The notes beneath the pieces were generated by a model. It had not been told where the DNA came from. It ran no database searches and worked only from the letters and a program-made list of their open reading frames with translations. A DNA stretch of 64,000 bases from the NCBI GenBank assembly GCA_035516795.1, contig DATIZX010000143.1, positions 1 through 64,000 on the forward strand. Reading direction: 5' to 3'. Numbering within the stretch: position 1 is the stretch's first letter; every line of letters starts with the position of its first letter. This document shows positions 44,598 through 52,564 of this stretch, in pieces. The translations under genes and the position numbers were made by a program. Source of the stretch: DATJBF01 sp035516795. Lineage in GTDB: Bacteria > Verrucomicrobiota > Verrucomicrobiia > Palsa-1439.

Positions 44598-45416
44598 TTA
44601 TCGTCTCGCGTCCTGACGCAGTTGCCCTTTTAATTCAGGATTCCTAGCTGCGTAAGTGTCCAACAGATTGCGCAAATACGAGTTTTCGTCGCGCAGATTC
44701 TTCATGATGCGGGCATCCGGCGCCTCAGCGGGGGCGTTCGCAGCGGCCTTTTCCGCAGCATTCAGCTTCGCTGACAGTTCCGCATTCTGTTTCTCCAGTC
44801 CAGAAATGCGCGCGGCAGATTTCGACTGGGTCTGTTCTGCGTCCTTATGCGCCTGACTCAACTGAGTCCGCAAGGTTTTCACTTCCGCCGGATCGACGGC
44901 TGGTTTGGCAGCCACCTGTTTCCTCAATTCTCCGGCTTCGGACCGCGCTTGAGCAGTTTCAGTGTGGGCTTTCTCAAGATCGGCGCGCAACTTCTTCACT
45001 TCGGCGGAATCAACCGCTGCGACAGGCCTGGAATTGGCCTTCTTTTCTGCCGCAGCGAGTCTGGAGTTGAGTTCCCTGTTCTCCCTCTCCAACTCGGCCG
45101 TGCGCGTGGCGTTCTTTTTCGCCTCAGCAGCTTCGGCGCGAGCGCTTTCCAGTTCCGCGCGCAGCTTCTTCAGTTCGGCGGATCCTTTGTCTGGCGCAGG
45201 CGATTTCTTCGGAGCAGCAGTGACCTTGGTCGCCGCAGGCTTGGCGGGTTGCACCTTTGGTGTCGGCTGCGGTTTTGGCTGCAGCGCCGAGGCATCTGGC
45301 ATGGTGCCCGAAGCGGGGCCAAAGTTCTGTGTGGGCGCGCCGGTAGCGATACTGACGAAGACGGCCGTGGCTAGACACACGACCAGCACGGGTACAACGC
45401 GAGCATGGTTCCTCAT
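44598..45416 (-). CDS. Exported coiled-coil protein
   Basis: A 272-residue protein with a signal peptide or N-terminal anchor (VVPVLVVCLATAVFVSIATGA), a Pro/Lys/Ala linker to about residue 75, and a long coiled coil of heptad-like KKLRAELESARAEAAEAKKNATRTAELERENREL type to about 220. The repeated EVKKLRADLEKAH and EVKTLRTQLSQAH units show an internal duplication. The C-terminus (NLRDENSYLRNLLDTYAARNPELKG) is shorter. No family was recognised. A perfect AAGGAGGT lies before the ATG at 45416. It has its own promoter. Confidence 0.8.
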   Translation of the reverse strand: MRNHARVVPVLVVCLATAVFVSIATGAPTQNFGPASGTMPDASALQPKPQPTPKVQPAKPAATKVTAAPKKSPAPDKGSAELKKLRAELESARAEAAEAKKNATRTAELERENRELNSRLAAAEKKANSRPVAAVDSAEVKKLRADLEKAHTETAQARSEAGELRKQVAAKPAVDPAEVKTLRTQLSQAHKDAEQTQSKSAARISGLEKQNAELSAKLNAAEKAAANAPAEAPDARIMKNLRDENSYLRNLLDTYAARNPELKGQLRQDARR

Positions 45417-45436
45417 GTCAACCTCCTTGTAGGCGC

Positions 45437-45465
45437 GATATAGCGAAATCGGGCGCATTTTGCAA
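45437..45465 (-). promoter_or_regulatory. Promoter of the coiled-coil gene
   Basis: TTGCAA (45465-45460) and TATATC (45442-45437) with 17 bases between them. The start point is near 45430, a few bases upstream of the AAGGAGGT. Confidence 0.5.
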
Positions 45466-45519
45466 CACTTTCGTTGGGACGCTGGCCGGTATGGACGGCG
45501 GCCTATATGGCAGCGAAAC

Positions 45520-45990
45520 CTAGTGGGCGTGGCCGCCGCCACCGTGAACGTGGCCGTGCGCGAGTTCGTCGTCGGTAGCCTCGCGGACCTCGGTGATTTC
45601 GACATCAAAGTTCAGATCCATGCCGGCCAATGGGTGGTTGCCGTCGAGGGTAACATGGGTTTCCGTGACCTTGACCGCGGTGACGACCGGAGAATGGGCT
45701 TCTTGCCCGGCCCGAAAACGGTCGCCCACCTTGATGTTACAGGTTGGCATCTGTTCCAAGCGAACTTCTACAACATTCTTCGGATCCTTTTCGCCGTAGC
45801 CGTCCTTGGCCTTCACCAGTACGTGTTTCTTGTCACCGACTTTCATGCTTTTCAGGTGGTCTTCCAGTCCGGGGATGATCTGCCCGACACCTTCGAGAAA
45901 CGTAAGTGGCTCGCTGTCGGAGGAGGAGTCAAGTGTCTTGCCTGCGGAATCCGTCAGTGTGTAATGAAACGAGATGATCTTTTGGCTCAT
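45520..45990 (-). CDS. slyD: FKBP-type peptidyl-prolyl isomerase, SlyD-like
   Basis: A 156-residue protein of the SlyD type: an FKBP domain (ISFHYTLTDSAGKTLDSS, then PLTFLEGVGQIIPGLEDHLKSMKVGDKKHVLVKAKDGYGEKD) with an inserted chaperone flap (DRFRAGQEAHSPVVTAVKVTETHVTLDGNHPLAGMDLNFDVEITEVREAT). The end, HGHVHGGGGHAH, is a short His tail that in the family binds nickel and other metals. It folds proline-limited proteins in the cytosol and may aid metal-enzyme maturation. AAGGA supports ATG 45990. It lies just downstream of the coiled-coil gene's promoter region but on the same strand. Confidence 0.93.
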   Translation of the reverse strand: MSQKIISFHYTLTDSAGKTLDSSSDSEPLTFLEGVGQIIPGLEDHLKSMKVGDKKHVLVKAKDGYGEKDPKNVVEVRLEQMPTCNIKVGDRFRAGQEAHSPVVTAVKVTETHVTLDGNHPLAGMDLNFDVEITEVREATDDELAHGHVHGGGGHAH

Positions 45991-46085
45991 TTGAATGTCC
46001 TTCATTTTGAAAATGTGGCAAGCACCCTACTTTGCCGCCGTACTGATGTCGAAGATTAAATGTGGCAAGAACGATGCGAACGTCG

Positions 46086-49000
46086 CTAATTCTCCGCGGG
46101 CACCGGCGACTGCTTCTTGCCGGCAAACAGGTGGTTGATCACGACGAAGAACAACGGGATGAAGATCAGATCAATGAACGTAGCCGAAAGCATCCCGCCG
46201 GTGACGGCCGTGCCGATGGCGTTCATCGCGCCTGCGCCAGCGCCGGTGGCGAGAGCCAGCGGCAGCGTGCCGAAGAAAAAGGCCAGCGACGTCATGATGA
46301 CGGGCCGAAACCGGATGCGTACCGCGGCCAGAGTGGCTTCGCTCAGTCCCATGCCCTGGCGCATCTGTTCTTTGATGAACTGGATGATCAGGATGGCGTT
46401 CTTCGTGGAAAGCCCCATGGTGGTGAGGAAGCCGATCTGGAAATAGACGTCGTTGGACAGATGGCGCAGCGAGGTGGCGACGATGGCGCCGAACACACCC
46501 AGTGGCAGCATCAGCAGGTTCACAAACGGGATGGTCCAGCTTTCGTACAGCGCCGCCACGCACAGGAAGATGACCAGAATCGAGAACGCGTAGAGAATCG
46601 GCCCCTGCGCCGTCGCGATCTGTTCCTGGTAAGAAAGCCCGTTCCAGTCATAACCGATCCCCTGGGGCAACTTCTTGACAATGTCTTCCATCGCCTGCAT
46701 CGCTTCGCCCGAACTCCGGCCCGGGCCCGGCTCGCCCCAGATGTTCATCGATGAGAACCCGTTGAATCTCTCCAGCCGCGGGGAGCCGCTCGTCCAGTGG
46801 GTCAAGGCAAAGGATGTGAACGGCACCATCTTGCCGGCGGAATTGCGGATATAGAGCTTTTCCAAGTCCGACGGCAACATGCGGTACGGGGCATCCGCCT
46901 GAACGTACACGCGCTTGACGCGACCGGCTTGAATGAAGTCGTTGACATAGGCGCTGCCGAATGCGGCGGCGATGTCATCGTGGATCGAGGTGATCGGCAC
47001 GCCGAGCGCGCCGGCTTTGGCCCAGTCCACGTCCACCCGGTATTGGGGCACGTCTTCCATGCCGTTGGGACGCACGTTCGCCAGCCGCGGATCCTGGGCC
47101 GCCAAACCGAGGAGTTGGTTGCGGGCGGCCATGAGCGCGGCGTGACCGAGGCCGGCGCGATCCAGCAACTCAAAATCCACGCCCCGGGCATTGCCCAACT
47201 CCACCACCGCCGGCGGGGGGAAGACAAAGGCCATCGCGTTGCGAAATTTGGAAAACGCCCGCATGGCGCGCGCGGCCACCGCCGCCGCCCGCAACTCGGG
47301 CCGGTCGCGCAGCTTCCAATCCTTCATCATGACGAACACCAAGCCGTTATTCTGGACGCGCCCCGAGAACCCCGTCCCGGCAATGGTGAAGCAGGATTGC
47401 ACGGCATCTTTTTCGTGCTCCTGAAAATATTGCTGCACCTGATCGGCCACCGCCTGCGTCTGTTCCAGCGTGGCGCCCGCCGGCAAGAGGATTTGGGAGA
47501 AGAGAATCCCCTGGTCCTCATCCGGCAGGTATGCGGTGGGCAGCCGCAGAAACAGGAAGCCGATCACGACGACGATCAAGACGTAGGCGATCAGGAAACG
47601 GGTTTTCTTGGCGAGCGAGTGGCCGACCAGATGGACGTACCGGTCCCGAACCCAGAAAAAAATCCGATCAAACCACAAGAAAAACGGGCGCAGAAAGAAG
47701 ATCGCACTCTCGGCCGCCTCGTGTCCTTTGGGTACCGGCCGGAGCAGCCCCGCGCACAGCACCGGCGTCAGAATCAACGCCACCACCACCGACAAGAGCA
47801 TCGCGGCAATGATGGTGATGGAGAACTGCCGGTAAATGATGCCGGTCGAGCCGGGGAAAAACGCCATCGGGCCGAACACGGCCGAGAGCACCAGGCCGAT
47901 GCCGATCAACGCGCTGGTGATCTGGCCCATGGATTTGATCGTGGCGTCGCGCGGAGACAGCCCTTCTTCGGCCATGATACGCTCGACGTTTTCCACGACG
48001 ACAATCGCGTCGTCCACCAACAGCCCGATGGCCAGCACCATCGCGAACATCGTCAGCATGTTGATCGAAAACCCGAACACTCCGAGCAGGGCGAACGTTC
48101 CCAACAGCACCACCGGCACCGCGATGGTCGGAATCAGCGTCGCGCGGATGTTGCCCATGAACAGCCACATCACCAGGAACACCAAAAAGACGGCTTCGAA
48201 CAAGGTCTTGACGACTTCGTGAATGGCCACCCGCACAAACGGCGTGGTGTCGTACGGATAGATCACCTTCATCCCGTGCGGGAAATACCGGCTCATCTCC
48301 GCCATCTTCGCCCGCACCGCGTCGGCGGTCGCCAGCGCGTTGGCGCCCGGCTCCTGCCGGATGGCCAAGCCCGCCGCCGGCTTGCCGTTGAAATGCCGAA
48401 GCTGGTCATAGAATTCCGCCCCGAGTTCTACGCGACCGATGTCCCGGACGCGCACGACGGAGCCGTCCGGGTTGGTGCGGATCGGAATGCTGGCAAATTC
48501 ATCGGGTGTTTTCAGGAGATTCTGGACGATGATGGAGGCGTTCAGCCGCTGCCCTTTCACCGCCGGCGCGCCGCCGAACTGGCCGGCGGACACTTCCACG
48601 TTGTAGGCGCTCAACGCCGCAATCACATCATCAATCGTGAGGTGATAATCGGTCAGCTTGTCGGGATTCAGCCAGACCCGCATGGCGTGCTGCGCACCGA
48701 ATTCGACCACTTCGCCAACGCCGGGCACGCGGGCGAGCACCTTCTCGACGCTGGAGTAGGCATAGTCCTGAAGATCATCGCTGGTCATGCTGTTGTCTTC
48801 CGAAATCAGGCCGACGATGATCAGGTAATTGCGCGTGGATTTGCTGACCGTGACGCCGGAACGCTGGACTTCTTGCGGCAAACTGGCGAGGGCGAGTTGG
48901 AGCTTGTTCTGCACCTTCGCCCAAGCCAAGTCCGGGTCCGTGCCCGCCTTGAAGGTCAAGGTAATGTCGGACGCCCCGGCGGAATCACTCGTGCCGGAGA

Positions 49001-49235
49001 TGTACAGCATGTCGTCCAAGCCGGTCATCTTGGACTCGATGATCTGCGTGACGCTGTTTTCCACCGTCTCCGCCGAGGCGCCGGGATACAAGGAGTCAAT
49101 GGCGATCGACGGCGGCGCAATCGGCGGATATTGGGAAATGGGCAGGTTGTGGATCGCCAACCCGCCGACCACCATCAACATGATGGCGATGACCCACGCG
49201 AATACCGGCCGGTCCAGGAAAAATCTCGATAGCAT
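46086..49235 (-). CDS. RND efflux pump inner-membrane transporter (AcrB type)
   Basis: A 1049-residue proton-driven transporter, the length of AcrB. Helix IV contains GLLVDDAIVVVENVERIM with the paired Asp, and GLSTKNAILIIQFIKEQM carries the Lys of the proton relay. Pore-domain signatures include NLPISQYPPIAPPSI and the periplasmic SDSAGASDITLTFKAGTDPDLAWAKVQNKLQLA. Such pumps export drugs, detergents or bile-like compounds. It follows the MFP gene (12 bp) and its TetR gene. No outer-membrane TolC-type gene is in the operon, so an unlinked one must serve. Confidence 0.96.
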   Translation of the reverse strand: MLSRFFLDRPVFAWVIAIMLMVVGGLAIHNLPISQYPPIAPPSIAIDSLYPGASAETVENSVTQIIESKMTGLDDMLYISGTSDSAGASDITLTFKAGTDPDLAWAKVQNKLQLALASLPQEVQRSGVTVSKSTRNYLIIVGLISEDNSMTSDDLQDYAYSSVEKVLARVPGVGEVVEFGAQHAMRVWLNPDKLTDYHLTIDDVIAALSAYNVEVSAGQFGGAPAVKGQRLNASIIVQNLLKTPDEFASIPIRTNPDGSVVRVRDIGRVELGAEFYDQLRHFNGKPAAGLAIRQEPGANALATADAVRAKMAEMSRYFPHGMKVIYPYDTTPFVRVAIHEVVKTLFEAVFLVFLVMWLFMGNIRATLIPTIAVPVVLLGTFALLGVFGFSINMLTMFAMVLAIGLLVDDAIVVVENVERIMAEEGLSPRDATIKSMGQITSALIGIGLVLSAVFGPMAFFPGSTGIIYRQFSITIIAAMLLSVVVALILTPVLCAGLLRPVPKGHEAAESAIFFLRPFFLWFDRIFFWVRDRYVHLVGHSLAKKTRFLIAYVLIVVVIGFLFLRLPTAYLPDEDQGILFSQILLPAGATLEQTQAVADQVQQYFQEHEKDAVQSCFTIAGTGFSGRVQNNGLVFVMMKDWKLRDRPELRAAAVAARAMRAFSKFRNAMAFVFPPPAVVELGNARGVDFELLDRAGLGHAALMAARNQLLGLAAQDPRLANVRPNGMEDVPQYRVDVDWAKAGALGVPITSIHDDIAAAFGSAYVNDFIQAGRVKRVYVQADAPYRMLPSDLEKLYIRNSAGKMVPFTSFALTHWTSGSPRLERFNGFSSMNIWGEPGPGRSSGEAMQAMEDIVKKLPQGIGYDWNGLSYQEQIATAQGPILYAFSILVIFLCVAALYESWTIPFVNLLMLPLGVFGAIVATSLRHLSNDVYFQIGFLTTMGLSTKNAILIIQFIKEQMRQGMGLSEATLAAVRIRFRPVIMTSLAFFFGTLPLALATGAGAGAMNAIGTAVTGGMLSATFIDLIFIPLFFVVINHLFAGKKQSPVPAEN

Positions 49236-49247
49236 CGAAGTTCTCCG

Positions 49248-50408
49248 TCAGCGCGCCGGGGCGGGAGCCGGTGCAAACGGCACAGCTTTCACGACCATAC
49301 CGGCGCGAGCTTTCATGAGTCCCTCGACAACCACCCGGTCGCCGGCAGCCAGCCCGTCAGTCACGAGCCATTTGTCGCCAACCGCCCGTTCCAGCGTGAG
49401 CATCCGCAACTCCACCTTTCCGGCGGCGTTGACAATCATTGCCATCGGATCGCCCTTCGGATCGCGCATCACTGCTTGCTGGGGAATGAGGATGGATTTT
49501 TCATTGACGCCCTCCTTTACCAAGGTTCGCACGAACATTCCCGGCAACAGCACGTCCTTCGGATTCGGGAATACCATCCGCAGCGTCACCGTCGCCGTTG
49601 TCGGGTCCACCGAGACGTCGCGAAACTGGAGCGTCCCTTCCAGTGGATACTCCGTGCCGTCTTCGAGAACCAATTGCACCGCGTTTTGGTTATTGCCGTC
49701 GTGAGTCAATTGCCCGTTGGCCAACCGCTCCCGTAAACGCAGCAAATCAGCGGTGGATTGCGGCACGTCCACGTAAATCGGGTCCAATTGCTGAATCGTG
49801 GCCAGAGCCACCGGCTGATACGCCGTCACAATCGCACCGTCTGTCACGCTCGATGTACCGATCCGCCCAGCAATTGGCGCCGTGATTTTCGTGTACGCCA
49901 GATTGATGCGAGCCATTTCGAGGTCTGCTTCGGCCTGTTTTAGAGCGGCATCGGCATCGTCGAAATCCTGTTGACTGACGGCCTTCTCCGCAAGCAACTC
50001 GGCCGCACGTTTGGCCCGTGACCGCACCGCCGCCAGGTTGGCCGCGGCCTTATCGAGCGCCGCTTGGAAGGGGGCGGGATCGATCTGATAAAGCGCTTGG
50101 CCAGCCTGCACCTCGGTGCCTTCCGTGAACAACCGCTTCTGGATCAGACCGCTGACCTGCGGACGGATCTCCGCGATGAGGTACGGCGACGTTCGCCCCG
50201 GCAACTCGGTCGTCAGCACGACTGGCTGCGGGGCCACCGTCACCGTCGCCACTTCCGGCGGCGGCATCACCGGCGGCGCCACCTTGCGCCCGCAACCGGC
50301 AAACATCAACGCCCCCAGCATCCAGCCCCGCGCGCCGATGAATCCCCAAACGCGCCGTTGCGGATTTTGCGATGTAAATCTGCCTGCCTTCCAATGAGGG
50401 TTTTTCAT
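49248..50408 (-). CDS. RND efflux periplasmic adaptor (MFP)
   Basis: A 386-residue membrane-fusion lipoprotein. A signal peptide ends in LMFAGCGRK, a lipobox with Cys near residue 39, so it is probably lipid-anchored. The hairpin is KAAANLAAVRSRAKRAAELLAEKAVSQQDFDDADAALKQAEADLEMARINLAYTKITAPIAGRIG, followed by the beta-barrel (YVDVPQSTADLLRLRERLA) and the membrane-proximal domain. It bridges the RND pump and the outer-membrane channel. The 4-bp overlap with tetR gives coupled translation. Confidence 0.95.
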   Translation of the reverse strand: MKNPHWKAGRFTSQNPQRRVWGFIGARGWMLGALMFAGCGRKVAPPVMPPPEVATVTVAPQPVVLTTELPGRTSPYLIAEIRPQVSGLIQKRLFTEGTEVQAGQALYQIDPAPFQAALDKAAANLAAVRSRAKRAAELLAEKAVSQQDFDDADAALKQAEADLEMARINLAYTKITAPIAGRIGTSSVTDGAIVTAYQPVALATIQQLDPIYVDVPQSTADLLRLRERLANGQLTHDGNNQNAVQLVLEDGTEYPLEGTLQFRDVSVDPTTATVTLRMVFPNPKDVLLPGMFVRTLVKEGVNEKSILIPQQAVMRDPKGDPMAMIVNAAGKVELRMLTLERAVGDKWLVTDGLAAGDRVVVEGLMKARAGMVVKAVPFAPAPAPAR

Positions 50409-51019
50409 TTCTTTAGCATTCCATTCAACCAGATATCCGTCAGCGTTTCACTCACCTTCTGGACGTCGAATCTGTGCGGCCGTCCGGCGAAAAGCTCCTG
50501 CACAAGGAAATAATTGAATACCATGCCCAGAAAACCTCTGGCGGAAAGCAGTGGATCGACTTTGCGATAGGCGCCCTGCCGTACCCGCCGCCGAATGTAG
50601 CCGGCCAGGACTTCGTAATAGCTGGCAATGTATGTCTGGAAGAATCGCTGCGACAACTCATGTTCTTCGAGCCCGCTAAAAAGCAGCAGTCGCGTCAGCG
50701 TTGAATCGTTGGTGTTTCTTTCGAGAATGTTTTCGGCAATGGCCGTGAAAATCTTCCGCTCATCTTGCTCGGAACTGAGTTGAGTCTGCAGGCGTTCTTG
50801 CTCCGACAAATGCTCGGTCTTGGCGTCGATCACCGCCCAATACAAGTCGCGTTTGGTTGGGAACAGTCGAAACAGAATCGTCTCCTCCACGCCGACGCGC
50901 TCGGCGATCTCGCGTGTGGTCGTGCCGTTGAATCCTTTGCGGGCGAACAATTCCGTCGCCGCCTGCAGGATTTGCGTGCGCCGCTCCGAACTGGGAACCG
51001 TGTGCCGTCGCCTGCTCAT
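50405..51019 (-). CDS. TetR-family repressor of the efflux operon
   Basis: A 204-residue regulator with the TetR HTH: SSERRTQILQAATELFARKGFNGTTTREIAERVGVEETILFRLFPTKRDLYWAVI. The C-terminal ligand domain is helical. It is first in the operon with the adaptor and pump, so it probably represses the promoter just upstream and its own expression, with a pump substrate as inducer. This is inference from operon position; no palindromic operator was proven. The gene overlaps the adaptor gene by ATGA. Confidence 0.93.
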   Translation of the reverse strand: MSRRRHTVPSSERRTQILQAATELFARKGFNGTTTREIAERVGVEETILFRLFPTKRDLYWAVIDAKTEHLSEQERLQTQLSSEQDERKIFTAIAENILERNTNDSTLTRLLLFSGLEEHELSQRFFQTYIASYYEVLAGYIRRRVRQGAYRKVDPLLSARGFLGMVFNYFLVQELFAGRPHRFDVQKVSETLTDIWLNGMLKK

Positions 51020-51036
51020 GTAAGTAAACGCTCACA

Positions 51037-51064
51037 AAGCTAGCAAAGTCCGCCCTAATGTCAA
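51037..51064 (-). promoter_or_regulatory. Promoter of the tetR-MFP-RND operon
   Basis: Consensus TTGACA (51064-51059) and TAGCTT (51042-51037) on the minus strand with a 16-base spacer. The start falls near 51030, only about 10 bases before the tetR ATG, so its operator may overlap the promoter. Confidence 0.45.
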
Positions 51065-51255
51065 CAGGCCAATTCTCGCACCGGGCGTATCTTGATGGTC
51101 TGGCCGTGACCCAAACCGGTAGCGGCCGGTGGCCCACCGCGCCGGTGATATTGCTTGCACCTCCAAAGGGCTTGCATATTGATTCATCTTTGGCGAAAGT
51201 TAGGCAAGCGTAGGCACGGCCATCCACATCCGCTGTGCAGTAGGAGTTACGTATC

Positions 51256-51624
51256 GTGGAGAAGCCGGGACAGAACCTTGCAGATGCCCGTTCACGACGA
51301 CCGGCACCTGCTTCAGCCATGTTCAGCGAACAGGCGTGGCAGGAAATCGCTCGCTCGTTAGCATTGTCTCCTCGCGAACTGCAAATCGTACGCGGCATCT
51401 TCAACGACCACACCGAGTTCGCCATTGCCGCCGACCTCGGGATGTCAGTCCACACAGTCCATACGCACATCCACCGCTTGCACCGCAAACTGGGCGTAAC
51501 CGACCGTGTCGGTCTGATCCTGCGCGTCACAAACGAGTTCCTCACTTTGACAGCCGCGCCCGAGAGCACCCTGCCGTCCATCTGCGCCAACCGTACCGCT
51601 GGTCGCTGTCCACTTCGTAGCTGA
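51256..51624 (+). CDS. LuxR-type DNA-binding protein
   Basis: A 122-residue protein with a single LuxR HTH near residues 36-95: SLALSPRELQIVRGIFNDHTEFAIAADLGMSVHTVHTHIHRLHRKLGVTDRVGLILRV. No receiver or sensor domain precedes it; the first 30 residues (DARSRRPAPAS) look disordered. It starts with GTG at 51256, preceded by TAGGAG. It is short enough to be a stand-alone DNA-binding regulator. It lies upstream of the PEP-CTERM gene in the same direction, with 214 bp between. Confidence 0.85.
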   Translation: MEKPGQNLADARSRRPAPASAMFSEQAWQEIARSLALSPRELQIVRGIFNDHTEFAIAADLGMSVHTVHTHIHRLHRKLGVTDRVGLILRVTNEFLTLTAAPESTLPSICANRTAGRCPLRS

Positions 51625-51838
51625 CGGCTGAACAGCCGACTTTCCCCAGAAAACTGCTGGATGTATAAGCGACGCCGCGAGTGTGCGAGAAGCCGCTTCC
51701 TTCCACGAGGGGCGCTTTCCTGCTTTAGGAAATCCTAGCCACACGTGAAAGGGAGAGGGTCTTGATTCCTAGCCTTGGTTAGGACTCGGCAACCGACAGT
51801 ACGAAAAAGCGCTACGCGCTGAAAGGAGTGAGTGTGCT

Positions 51839-52378
51839 ATGAAAGTGGTGAGGATATTGGCAGCCGTCGGTATTGCATTTCTGCTCACGCTGATGACCGC
51901 GTTCGGTCAATTCAGCTTTGATGAAAACGGCAACGGATTCGGGCCCAGTGGGCCGATCTCAGGGTTTATGTCCACCGACCCGTACTCGGGCGTGCTGACC
52001 CTGACGTATACGCTGCCGTTTGGGGCGACATCCGGTGATGTAATCCTTATCGATGCTGAAACCTCCGAGATTTCGGACGTGCTCCGGTTCGGAGGCAACC
52101 ACCTATGGTTCTTCTCGGACCCGGGTGATGAGGATATGGCGGATGTAGGTCTGCCTCAAGCAATCGAGCCAAACAACGCGGGTCCATTTCCCGAGACCGG
52201 AGTAGAAGGTGGCTTTCGAGATTTTGTGTGGGCTCCTGCGCCAGGATCCAATCAACCCGGCGATCCGGGTTTTGCGGTGACGTATCAGTTCATCAGCGAC
52301 GTTCCCGAACCGAGCACTGTTATGCTGCTCGGCTTGAGTCTGGCCGGATGGCTGGCTGTTATTCGTCGTAAGAATTAG
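51839..52378 (+). CDS. PEP-CTERM exported protein
   Basis: A 179-residue protein with a signal peptide (KVVRILAAVGIAFLLTLMTAF) and a C-terminal sorting tag: VPEPSTVMLLGLSLAGWLAVIRRKN, i.e. PEP motif, one hydrophobic helix and a basic end. The body (SFDENGNGFGPSGPISGFM, then LTYTLPFGATSGDVILIDAE) is strand-rich and of unknown fold. Such proteins are sorted by exosortase, often in exopolysaccharide-making bacteria. The exosortase is not in the window. AAGGAG precedes the ATG by about 10 bases, and a strong terminator follows. Confidence 0.9.
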   Translation: MKVVRILAAVGIAFLLTLMTAFGQFSFDENGNGFGPSGPISGFMSTDPYSGVLTLTYTLPFGATSGDVILIDAETSEISDVLRFGGNHLWFFSDPGDEDMADVGLPQAIEPNNAGPFPETGVEGGFRDFVWAPAPGSNQPGDPGFAVTYQFISDVPEPSTVMLLGLSLAGWLAVIRRKN

Positions 52379-52398
52379 TCGACCAGCCCCGGGGCAAG

Positions 52399-52437
52399 AG
52401 AGCCGCCCGATCATTCCCGTCGGGCGGCTCTTGTTTG
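52399..52437 (+). terminator. Rho-independent terminator after the PEP-CTERM gene
   Basis: AGAGCCGCCCGA (52399-52410) pairs exactly with TCGGGCGGCTCT (52420-52431) over a 9-base loop, followed by TGTTTG. Confidence 0.85.
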
Positions 52438-52564
52438 AAATCAAGCAGGCAGAATTGCTTTGTTGTTCGGACGGAAGCCAAGCAAGCGGTATTTCTCTGA
52501 AATCCGCAGATTGACAGCATTCAAGCTGAAGCAGCAGGAGATTTTCCTGACCGAAATTGCCAGA

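Noticed and set aside
44598..45416. Reading the coiled-coil protein as an SMC or tape-measure homologue
   Set aside because: There is no ATPase head or phage context; the coil and signal peptide are all that can be supported.
46797..49232. An 811-codon plus-strand open frame
   Set aside because: It is exactly antisense to the RND pump gene, has His/Asp/Arg-rich composition typical of GC-rich antisense frames, and shows no domain.
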